A stretch of DNA of 45,883 nt from Planctomycetota bacterium (GTDB lineage Bacteria > Planctomycetota > JAJSAM01 > JAJVHW01), in contig JAIOPE010000178.1 of NCBI GenBank assembly GCA_021414065.1, positions 1 through 45,883 of the forward strand, written 5' to 3'. The notes under the pieces are model-generated. The model was not told the origin of the DNA. It did no database searches and saw only the letters and a program-made list of their open reading frames with translations. Shown here piece by piece: positions 17,405 to 24,806 of this stretch. Both the position numbers and the translations under genes were made by a program. The stretch's first letter is position 1. Each line of letters opens with the position of its first letter.

Positions 17405-18604
17405 ATGGCGCACGTCCTGATCGTCGATGACGACCCTGCACAGGCTGCGTTCTACACGACGCTCCTCACGAACCGCGGACTCACGCCGCAACTGACGTCG
17501 GACCGCGGCGAAGCGCTGTTGGCGATCTCGCACCGGATTCCGGACGCCGTGCTGCTCGACCTCGGACTCCCGCACGGCGAGGCGGTCACGCTCATCCGCG
17601 ACATTCGCAGCCTGCCCGAGTGCCACGACGTGAAGGTCTTCGTGCTCGCCAATGCGTTCCTCGAGCTCGAGGCGCTCGCGGCGTGGGAGGCCGGCGCCGA
17701 TCAAGTCGTCGGCAAGTCGAACTACCCTCCGGAGCAGGTCCTCGAGTTCCTGATCGCCGAGGTCGGCGGCGGCGCGGGCGGCGCACGGACGGCTCAGCCG
17801 ACGACCGCGGACCCCGCCCTGTTCGAGTTCCTCGAACGCGCCGCGGGCTACGCGAAGGAGTGCCGCGCGGCCGTCGCACAGATGCACGCGGGCGGCGAAG
17901 TCCCGCCCGCGCTCGACGTGCTCGCCACGTCGATGCGCCGCCTGCAGGCCGCGCAAGCGTTCGGACTCCCATCCATCCCGCAGCTCGCAGCGGTCGCGGA
18001 GTGGCTCACGCGGGCGCTCATCGCCTGGCCCTCGAGTCTCAGCGCGTCGGCGCTCCGCACGATCGGGCAGTCGCTGGACCTGATCGAACGCCAGATCGAG
18101 AATCCGTCGCACCCCGGCCGGGACCTCTCCCAGTGTCGCGTGCTCGGCGTCGATGACGACGCGACGTCGCGCCTGCTCCTGCAGCAGGCGTTCCGCAAGA
18201 TCCACGTGGAGACCGACGTCGTGGCCGACGGGCAGTCGGCACTGGCCCTCGCCGGCCGGCGGCGTTACGACCTCCTGGTGACGGACGTCGTGATGCCCGG
18301 CATGGACGGACCGGAACTCGCCACGCGGGCGCACACGCTCCCCGGTTGGGCGCCGGTGCCGACGCTCTTCGTGGCGACGCTCGAGGACATCGACCGAGGC
18401 GACACGGCTTACGGATCGGGCGACGACACTCGGAGCAGCACGCGCGAAGCGCGGCCTGGCGTACTGCCCGCGGACGCGGACACGATCGTGAAGCCCTACC
18501 TCATCATGGAATTGGCGACCAAGGCCGTCGTCCACCTGCTCCGCACGCCCGAGGCGCTGCCCGCAGTCACCGACGTTCAGGGCGGAAGTTCGAAGCTCCC
18601 GTGA
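17405..18604 (+). CDS. two-receiver response regulator (REC-helical linker-REC)
   Basis: A 399-aa cytoplasmic protein. REC1 spans residues 1-120, with acidic DDD at 8-10 and phosphoacceptor Asp52 in LLDLGLP; the usual lysine falls in VVGKSNYP. Residues about 138-235 are helical and resemble an Hpt fold, but no phospho-accepting His is present (ATSMRRLQAAQAFG where Hpt has HxLKG). REC2 (about 243-385) has GVDDD, phosphoacceptor Asp294 in VTDVVMPGMDG, and Lys in TIVKPY, with an insertion of about 25 residues between beta4 and beta5. There is no DNA-binding output domain, so it may act by protein interaction or phosphotransfer. No strong ribosome-binding site precedes ATG 17405. Confidence 0.85.
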   Translation: MAHVLIVDDDPAQAAFYTTLLTNRGLTPQLTSDRGEALLAISHRIPDAVLLDLGLPHGEAVTLIRDIRSLPECHDVKVFVLANAFLELEALAAWEAGADQVVGKSNYPPEQVLEFLIAEVGGGAGGARTAQPTTADPALFEFLERAAGYAKECRAAVAQMHAGGEVPPALDVLATSMRRLQAAQAFGLPSIPQLAAVAEWLTRALIAWPSSLSASALRTIGQSLDLIERQIENPSHPGRDLSQCRVLGVDDDATSRLLLQQAFRKIHVETDVVADGQSALALAGRRRYDLLVTDVVMPGMDGPELATRAHTLPGWAPVPTLFVATLEDIDRGDTAYGSGDDTRSSTREARPGVLPADADTIVKPYLIMELATKAVVHLLRTPEALPAVTDVQGGSSKLP

Positions 18605-18706
18605 AGTTCGCGCGAGTTCCGGCCCCACCCGCGATCCCGGATTGGGCGCCCTTCCGGTCGTGCCGACACTCCACCGCGGGCAATGTGCCCCTGGAGGAAC
18701 CCCCAC

Positions 18707-19117
18707 GTGAACCGTTCGAATTTGAGCCTCGTTCGTGGTGCCCGCGGCGACGCGATCCGCTTCTCGATCCGTTCCGCCAGTGCCGCCGCAGTACTCGCCG
18801 CCGGCGTCTTGACGCTGTCGCTCGCGGGGTGCGCCTGCCCTGGGACGAACCCTGCGTCCGTGGACAAGGCCGGGTCGATCGTCAAGAAGGACTCCGGTTA
18901 CTACGCTGTTGACGCTCACGATGGCCGCACGTACGTCTTCGGCGACGAAGACACCCACGCGGCGTGGCAGAAGTCCCACGCGATGCAGTACTCGAAGTCG
19001 ATGATCGGCGCGGGACCGAAGGGCGAGACGGTCGTCTTCGAGGTCCGCGACAAGCTCCCCGAGTTGCAGGAGCGCCTCATGACGCGCTTCGCCTCGGAAA
19101 ACGGGATGAAGCAGTAG
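18707..19117 (+). CDS. small lipoprotein of unknown function
   Basis: A 136-aa protein. I chose GTG at 18707, nine bases after GGAGG; an ATG at 18683 lies upstream of that site and is less likely. The N-terminus has Arg residues, a hydrophobic core and the lipobox LSLAGC with the modified Cys at about position 42. The mature part is hydrophilic, with a GYYAVDAHDGRTYVFGDED segment and a helical C-terminus. I do not recognise a family. It sits between a response regulator and a sulfatase-fold lipoprotein, so the two lipoproteins may be co-transcribed. Confidence 0.75.
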   Translation: MNRSNLSLVRGARGDAIRFSIRSASAAAVLAAGVLTLSLAGCACPGTNPASVDKAGSIVKKDSGYYAVDAHDGRTYVFGDEDTHAAWQKSHAMQYSKSMIGAGPKGETVVFEVRDKLPELQERLMTRFASENGMKQ

Positions 19118-19173
19118 CCGCTCTATTCGCTCGCACCTCCGCCGGGCGGCGGGTATCCCGTGATTCCAACGCG

Positions 19174-20550
19174 ATGCCCGCCCGTTCCCCGTTCCGTCGC
19201 ACGCCGCTCGGGCCGATCGTCGTCGCGCGCTGCGCGATGGCGGTCGGCGTCGTTTCCGTCGGCGTCGCGTTCGTCTCGTGCGGTTCGGATCCACCCGCCG
19301 CAAGACCCAACGTTCTCGTCATCCTGATGGACACCACGCGGGCCGACCGCTGCGGTTTCCTGGGATACGCCCGCCCCACCACGCCGCGGCTGGATGCGTT
19401 CGCGAAGGACGCGGTCCGGTTCTCCGACTTCTGGTCGCCCGCATCGTGGACGGGACCGTCGCACGGAACGCTCTTCACGGGGCTGCGACCGGAACACCAC
19501 CGGCTCTACAACGACGGATCGACAGCGCTCGCGCCTGAGTACGAGACCCTCGCAGAGCTCCTTTCAACGGCCGGTTACCGCACGGCCTCGTACTCGAACA
19601 ACCCGTACGTCGCCGCCGAATTCGGCCTGACGCAAGGGTTCCAGACCGACCGCGCGCTCTTCCGCATCCCGGGGCGGACGTATCCGTGGGCCCGCGACAC
19701 GCACACCGCGGCACTCGACTGGATGCTCTCCACGTCCGCCGGCGACGCCGACAGGCCGTTCCTCTGCTTCATCAACGACATGGAACCGCACTACCCGTAT
19801 CACCCGCCGCGCGGCGTGGAATCGCGGTTCGTCCGGCCGACCACGCCGCCGGAAGCGGTGGAGTCGGTCCGCGATCTCGTCTTCCCGCGGAGTCTCGGGC
19901 TGTGCCTCGGCGTCGAGCCGTGGGCGCCCGGCGAGAAGGACGCTCTCTCGGACCTCTACGACGCCGAGGTCGCGACGCTCGACGCGGAGGTCGGCACGCT
20001 GCTCGACGGCCTCCGAGCCGCCGGCCTTCTCGACCGCACGCTGATCGTCGTGTTGAGCGACCACGGCGAGGGACTCGCCGACCACGGCTGGATCGAGCAC
20101 GGCGTGCGCATGGACCGAGAACTGCTGCGAGTCCCCCTCCTGCTTCGCCTGCCCGGCAGGTTCGACGGCGGACGCACCGTGAAGCAGGTGGTGCGGATGG
20201 AAGACGTGTTCCCCACGGTGCTCGATGCGTGCGGCGTGGACTCCCCGCCGTGCGACGGCGTGCCGCTCACGCGGGACCTCGACGGGCGCATCGCCTACGG
20301 GTTCGACGGCGGCTACGTCACATGGGCCGACAAGGCTGCGGGGATCTACCCCAAGGCCGACGTGACCGCGATCCGATCCGGTCGGCGCTCGGTCTTCGAC
20401 GGCACCTTCCACATGGTCGTCCCGGACACGGGCCCGACGACGCTCTACGACGTGTCGGCCGACCCGGGCGAGAAGAACGACCTCGCTGGGACGCGGCCCG
20501 ACGTCGAATCCCGCCTGCGCGAACTGCTGCGCGCCGCACACGGCCGCTGA
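19174..20550 (+). CDS. sulfatase-fold (alkaline phosphatase superfamily) lipoprotein
   Basis: A 458-aa protein. VAFVSC with Cys36 is a probable, slightly atypical lipobox. The sulfatase/phosphodiesterase fold is clear: metal-binding NVLVILMDTTRADRCGFLGY (Asp53), the nucleophile region SWTGPSHGTLFTGLRP, SDHGEGLADHGWIEHG (metal-site Asp and His), and a C-terminal LYDVSADPGEKNDLAG. In true formylglycine sulfatases the nucleophile motif is C/S-x-P-x-R. Here it is T-G-P-S-H, with Thr93 in the nucleophile position and His in place of Arg. That suggests a Thr-dependent phospho-hydrolase or transferase, not a sulfatase. The ATG start lacks a good ribosome-binding site. Confidence 0.85.
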   Translation: MPARSPFRRTPLGPIVVARCAMAVGVVSVGVAFVSCGSDPPAARPNVLVILMDTTRADRCGFLGYARPTTPRLDAFAKDAVRFSDFWSPASWTGPSHGTLFTGLRPEHHRLYNDGSTALAPEYETLAELLSTAGYRTASYSNNPYVAAEFGLTQGFQTDRALFRIPGRTYPWARDTHTAALDWMLSTSAGDADRPFLCFINDMEPHYPYHPPRGVESRFVRPTTPPEAVESVRDLVFPRSLGLCLGVEPWAPGEKDALSDLYDAEVATLDAEVGTLLDGLRAAGLLDRTLIVVLSDHGEGLADHGWIEHGVRMDRELLRVPLLLRLPGRFDGGRTVKQVVRMEDVFPTVLDACGVDSPPCDGVPLTRDLDGRIAYGFDGGYVTWADKAAGIYPKADVTAIRSGRRSVFDGTFHMVVPDTGPTTLYDVSADPGEKNDLAGTRPDVESRLRELLRAAHGR

Positions 20551-20580
20551 ACCGCGACGTCGCAGAGCGGCCGACGGCGC

Positions 20581-22008
20581 TCACTTGCCCGTCAGCGTGA
20601 TCGCGGCGGGCGTGACCTCCACGAGGTCATCGCTCTCGCCTGCGACCAGCACGCGACGCGACAGGTCGTCGGGCCACGAAGGCAGGTCGCGCGGAGCGAC
20701 GCAGACGACGCGACCGTCGCGCAGGACGCGCTCGCGCAGGACCTTCACGGGGATCGCGTCCACGATCGTGTCGCAGTGGAAGATCGCAGCCGCCTGGAAC
20801 CGCTTCGGTACGCGCTGACCGACGAACAGGATCGGCTCGAGTGCGTGCTGCGTGCGCAGGCAGGGCTCGAAGAGGACGGCGTCGGGGATCTCGCCGCCGT
20901 GCGGATCGATCGGTCCGAAGGTGACCAGGAGCGTCCCTACGAGCAGCGAACCGAAGAGTGCGTTCCTCAGCGACGGCCCGGCAACCCGTGGCCAGATCGC
21001 CACGATCGACTCGGCCGCCAGGATCGACGTGGCCGGCAGGAGCGGGTAGACGTACCGCGTGTACGCTCGGCCGAGGTCGAGGATGGTGATCGCCACCACG
21101 ACGATCCAGGCGATCGAGAGCGTCGCAAGGTCGTCCCGTTCGCCGCGGACCACGCGCCGGATCGCCCGCCACGCGCCGTGCACGACGAACGGGATCCAGG
21201 GCCACCAGTCCGTCAGAAGATCGTGCCCGTACTTCAGGAACGGATTGTGGGAGACGCGCTCGCCGGTGGCCGTCGCCTGCAGGTCATCGACGAAGTAGGC
21301 CTTCGTGAAGACGTCTCCGAATCGCAGGTGGTTCGCGACGAGCCAGGGAGCGATGAACAGGACAACGGCCGGCATCCCGAGCCAGAACCACCGATCGTTC
21401 CATGGCGCGAGTTTCCGGCGCAGCAGCGACCACACGGCGAGGATCGCCAGGGGGTAGAGACCCGGTGGCCCCTTGATCGCCACGCCGCAGCCCACCGCCA
21501 CGCCGAACCACGCGTACTTCCGCCGGTCGCCCTCGCCCGCGAGCACGGCAACGAACGCTCCCACGGAGCACAGTGCGAGCGGCGCCTCGAGTCGCGGGAC
21601 GCCGGTGTTGTGGAGGAACACCGTGCCGGTGCCAAGGACGATCGCTGCAACGATTCCGCGCGGCGCGTCGAGCAGTCGTGCGCCGAGCGAACGGACGGCG
21701 AGGAGCAACCCGATCCCGGAACCCGCGCCGAGCACGTGTGCCGCGAACGGCGTCGCCCCGAGCACTGCGAACGTCGCGCACCCAACCCAGAAGAACAGCG
21801 GGGGCTTGTTGAAGTACGGCTCGGTCCCGAATCGGAGCGTCAGCCAGTCGCCGCTCGCGAGCGTGCTCTTGATGACCGCCGCGTAGTGGATCGCATCGTT
21901 CCGGAACCAGCCGGTCGCGGCGAACGGCATGAGGAAGAGGGCGCCGAGCCACGCAACGAGGAGCGCGTCTCGGTTCCGTTCGACGAACTGCCGCACGCGC
22001 GACGTCAA
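20581..22008 (-). CDS. GT39/ArnT-like membrane glycosyltransferase
   Basis: A 475-aa polytopic membrane protein with about 10-12 hydrophobic helices up to residue 370 and a soluble C-terminal domain. The first periplasmic loop has GWFRNDAIHYAAV, with the acidic residue expected for GT-C enzymes of the PMT/ArnT type, followed by GTEPYFNKPPLFFW, a strongly characteristic GT39/PMT_2 motif. Such enzymes transfer sugars from polyprenyl-phosphate donors to lipid or protein acceptors at the outer face of the membrane. The start is TTG with AGGAGG five bases upstream; a GTG four codons later is an alternative. It is convergent with the sulfatase-fold gene, 30 bp apart. Confidence 0.85.
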   Translation of the reverse strand: MTSRVRQFVERNRDALLVAWLGALFLMPFAATGWFRNDAIHYAAVIKSTLASGDWLTLRFGTEPYFNKPPLFFWVGCATFAVLGATPFAAHVLGAGSGIGLLLAVRSLGARLLDAPRGIVAAIVLGTGTVFLHNTGVPRLEAPLALCSVGAFVAVLAGEGDRRKYAWFGVAVGCGVAIKGPPGLYPLAILAVWSLLRRKLAPWNDRWFWLGMPAVVLFIAPWLVANHLRFGDVFTKAYFVDDLQATATGERVSHNPFLKYGHDLLTDWWPWIPFVVHGAWRAIRRVVRGERDDLATLSIAWIVVVAITILDLGRAYTRYVYPLLPATSILAAESIVAIWPRVAGPSLRNALFGSLLVGTLLVTFGPIDPHGGEIPDAVLFEPCLRTQHALEPILFVGQRVPKRFQAAAIFHCDTIVDAIPVKVLRERVLRDGRVVCVAPRDLPSWPDDLSRRVLVAGESDDLVEVTPAAITLTGK

Positions 22009-22055
22009 CGGCGCCTCCTCAGCGGCGCAGCGTGCGCCGACGAACGCCGGAAGTT

Positions 22056-22304
22056 AGTGGCCGTGTCGAAACAACTGACACATTCGGTCACGCGGCTTGC
22101 CGTCGTCGCGGGTCTGCCAGCCACTGCGAGGTTGCGCAAGCCGCGCGCCGGCTTCGCCGCTGTGTTCCGGTTTCGTCGAGACTGGCCTGCTGCTGCGTTG
22201 GGCTCGGCGCGCAACTCGCTCCGTAGAGTTTGCCCGCCTCGCCCGCCTTGCAGCCGGCTCACTGGAACGCAGCCGAATGTGCCACTTGTTTCGACACGGC
22301 CACT
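22056..22304. mobile_element. 249-bp palindromic (MITE-like) element 1
   Basis: The ends are inverted repeats of 32 bp (22056-22087 against 22273-22304, 30 of 32 matching), beginning AGTGGCCGTGTCGAAACAA. The trinucleotide TTA lies on both sides if the element is taken as GTGGCC to GGCCAC (22054-22056 and 22304-22306), possibly a target duplication. The interior has no protein-coding content. An 81-bp segment at 22192-22272, with CTCGCTCCGT and GCCTTGC, is shared at the same spacing with element 2 (29947-30221). It occupies most of the gap between the glycosyltransferase and the next gene. Confidence 0.7.
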
Positions 22305-22345
22305 TAGCGCGGTGCACAGCCGGGGCGGAGAGGTTCGGAGGCCGT

Positions 22346-23845
22346 TCACTTCTCGCCGGTCTCGCGGAGCCAGCGGCGGATGCGGCGGTCCAGTCCTTCG
22401 ATCGTGAAGCCGAGGCATCCCTCGGCCCAGGCGTCGGGAGCCATGCCACGCCCCGCCTCGGTGAACGCGCGCACGGCGACGTCGGCCCGGCCCTCGATCA
22501 GGTACCGCGCGAGTACGTATGAGACGAGGAGCTCGTCCGGAGCGAGCCCGTTCACGTCTTTCCCGAGGACCGCGCGAATGCCCGGCCACTCCGGCTTGCC
22601 GGCGAGTTCGCGCGCAGCCAGCAGCCAATCCCGCGACCCGCGGAGGAACTCGAGGCGCTGTGCGCGCGCGTCCGGGCCGCCGGCATCGGCGTAGTCCGGT
22701 CGCCGGACGAACGTGCAGTGGTGTGCGGAGAGAACCACCTCCGAGAACCAGTGACCAATGCCCTCGTACGCCCACCCACGCTTCTCCGTCACCTCGAACG
22801 CGGCAGTCACTTGCACCTGCAGTGCCTGCCGGAGCGCGAACTCCACACGATTCGGAGCCTCGGCAGCCCAGATGAGGCAGTCGTTGCGTTTCGGCCGCCA
22901 GGCCGAGTCGAGCGTCTTCACCCAGGTGCGCGTCTCTGCGGTCATGGTGTCGTCGCGATCGACCGCCGCGTGACCTGCCGCGGGCGCCGGAAACAGGTAG
23001 AAACGAAGTTCCGGCACGCGCGGAGGGTCGGTCGCGAAGGCGCCGGACCACACGGGCTGCGACGCGGCGACCGCCACCGCTGCGGCACGCGCCTCCTTGG
23101 TGCCAGCGGCCCCGACGACGCGGGCCGCTGCGTTCGAGAACACCTCGGCGACCGGGCCCGCGAGCGCCAACTCGTCGGCCGTGGCAGACGATGCGTCGGG
23201 CTTCGCGAACTCCTTGAGCGCCGCCGCGGCGGTCGCCTTCAGCTCCGCGCCCCGCTCGCGCGTTCGCACTGTCTCGTCGAGGACCCACTTGCCCCCGACG
23301 TTCGTCTCCGCGTCTGCGGTGCGAACGTCCGGATCGTCGGGATCCACTGCGAGACGATCGTCGAGGGCCCGCTCGCGCTCAGCCATCGGCAGTTCAGCGT
23401 CTTCGAACACCTGGATGGCGGATGACCGCAGCGGGAGCAGTGCCTCGTCGAGGCGGCGAGCTGCGTCGGTCGCGAGCTCAGCGGGTGACGGCGGCGGCGC
23501 ATCGGTCTTCGACCGCTTCCACGACCCGTCCTTCATCTTGACGTAGCGGAGGGCGCGGCGCGCGTCGGCGTCGTCCGGAACGAGCGCGAGAACCCGCTCG
23601 AACGCCGCAAGACGCTCCGCGACGAGTTTCCGCTCGGCGCACCAGGCAGCGTGCGCTCGGAGGCGCGCCGGAGCCTCGACCCTCGCCCGGCGCCAGACGT
23701 CCAGGCGGTCCCCGCCGTCCGCCCGTGCCGACGGCGGCGCCGCCGCGAGAGAAAGAGCGATGGCTGCGACCACCGCCACCGCGCGGGCGGCCCTGACGAG
23801 CGCCCACGGCCCAAGCCGTTCCCACCGGAAGTACGCCGCGCGCAC
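22346..23845 (-). CDS. exported peptidase-like protein with lost zinc motif
   Basis: A 499-aa protein. The start is GTG at 23843-23845, sharing one base with the stop of the preceding gene (TAGTG). Residues about 10-40 form a signal peptide ending near PPSARA. The N-terminal half is helical (TPR-like), with a repeated G-x-W motif (MKDGSWKRS, VGGKWVLDE). The C-terminal half resembles the peptidase domain of the protein at 41124-44048: a GWAYEGIGHWF segment (near residue 357) corresponds to its YWCVEGVARF, but the HExxH motif is replaced by a QVQVT segment about 25 residues earlier. It is therefore probably non-catalytic. Function unknown; the family resemblance is my reading by eye. Confidence 0.7.
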   Translation of the reverse strand: MRAAYFRWERLGPWALVRAARAVAVVAAIALSLAAAPPSARADGGDRLDVWRRARVEAPARLRAHAAWCAERKLVAERLAAFERVLALVPDDADARRALRYVKMKDGSWKRSKTDAPPPSPAELATDAARRLDEALLPLRSSAIQVFEDAELPMAERERALDDRLAVDPDDPDVRTADAETNVGGKWVLDETVRTRERGAELKATAAAALKEFAKPDASSATADELALAGPVAEVFSNAAARVVGAAGTKEARAAAVAVAASQPVWSGAFATDPPRVPELRFYLFPAPAAGHAAVDRDDTMTAETRTWVKTLDSAWRPKRNDCLIWAAEAPNRVEFALRQALQVQVTAAFEVTEKRGWAYEGIGHWFSEVVLSAHHCTFVRRPDYADAGGPDARAQRLEFLRGSRDWLLAARELAGKPEWPGIRAVLGKDVNGLAPDELLVSYVLARYLIEGRADVAVRAFTEAGRGMAPDAWAEGCLGFTIEGLDRRIRRWLRETGEK

Positions 23846-24357
23846 TACTCCGCAGTTCCGCCGAACAGCGACCAGGGCTTCCAGAGCTCGTCGGACCAGA
23901 CCTCCACGCGGGTCCAAAGCGAACGCGGGACCTGGACCTCGGATGCCCACCAGTTGCGCGTGTCGGCGTTCAGGTCCTTCGCGCGCTTCGCCATGCGGTT
24001 GCAGACGTCCGGCATGTCGAAGCCGCCCTTTCGGTACCCCGTCCACGAGATCGGCGCAGTGGCCGCCGCGACGCCGATCCGGTACATGCCGCCGCCGTGA
24101 CGCGCGTTGCCGGCGAGGTCGCGCACGAACTCGCTCGTACCGTCCTTCCGACGCAACTTGATCGCCATCGAAGGCTCCCACGGATCCGCGGTCGAGAACC
24201 ACGCGACGGGCTTGCAGTCGAAGTAGCCCGCCGGCGGATCGGCGATCCCCTGCCGCTGCATCAGCACCGGGTCGGGCGACGTCCGGATCACCCCCTCCTG
24301 CCAGGTGGGAACGAACATTCTGCCCGTGATGTAGTGCCACCGGACGGCGTCGGCCAT
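23845..24357 (-). CDS. hypothetical protein, 170 aa
   Basis: A soluble protein without a signal peptide or membrane segment, rich in Trp (MADAVRWHYITGRMFVPTW at the start; WTRVEVWSDELWKPWSLF near the end). ATG 24357 is preceded by GAGGAG at good spacing. The stop overlaps the GTG of the next gene by one base, so the two are probably translationally coupled and may work together. I do not recognise a family. Confidence 0.75.
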   Translation of the reverse strand: MADAVRWHYITGRMFVPTWQEGVIRTSPDPVLMQRQGIADPPAGYFDCKPVAWFSTADPWEPSMAIKLRRKDGTSEFVRDLAGNARHGGGMYRIGVAAATAPISWTGYRKGGFDMPDVCNRMAKRAKDLNADTRNWWASEVQVPRSLWTRVEVWSDELWKPWSLFGGTAE

Positions 24358-24806
24358 GCATCGCTCCTCGCGCCGGATGGCGCGCGGTGATCATCGTCGG
24401 TCCGGCCCCCGCGACGAGGGCGATTCCCGTCCGCGTTTTCGTCGCACCGTTCGGCGGGCGCGTCAACGGCGCCGGATCCCGCGGCCCGCGAGACGCCCGC
24501 GAGACGCCCGCGAGGGGCTCCTGCCGCCCGCCGAGCGTGCGGACCCGCACGGCGTCGAGTCAATGCAAACCCCGTCGGCACTAACACGCTCATTCACTCA
24601 GAGTGTATTCCGATTGACCGGCGGGTGTGACTCAAGTCCGCGCCCGCGGACTCGCGAAAAGTGCCGATCATCGTGTGAGCAACATCACCATACCGCCCTG
24701 ATTGCCAGCAATTCATTGGATCGTGCCCGGTATGTGAAACCGGCGGCGATCGGCGCCCGTCGATAATACAGACACACGGACATCGATCCACGCGGAGGTG
24801 CCTCCA
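24358..24806. other. intergenic region: 11-bp triplicate and AT-richer leader
   Basis: A 449-bp gap between divergent genes. At 24485-24517 there are three tandem copies of the 11-mer CCCGCGAGACG (third copy with changes). From about 24560 to 24790 the base composition is clearly richer in A and T than the rest of the window. This part includes the small palindrome CACTC-A-GAGTG at 24595-24605 and a TATA-like GATAAT at 24762-24767, without a good -35 partner. It probably holds the promoter and perhaps an operator of the FG-GAP gene. Confidence 0.5.

Noticed and set aside
15207..17420. 737-codon plus-strand frame opposite the sugar dehydrogenase
   Set aside because: The minus strand encodes a clear GSDH protein; the plus frame has no recognisable domain.
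22005..23288. Minus-strand frame crossing palindromic element 1
   Set aside because: It runs out of frame through the exported peptidase-like gene and through a non-coding element.
24485..24517. Three 11-bp repeats considered as a CRISPR-like array
   Set aside because: The units are directly adjacent with no spacers; simple tandem repeat only.
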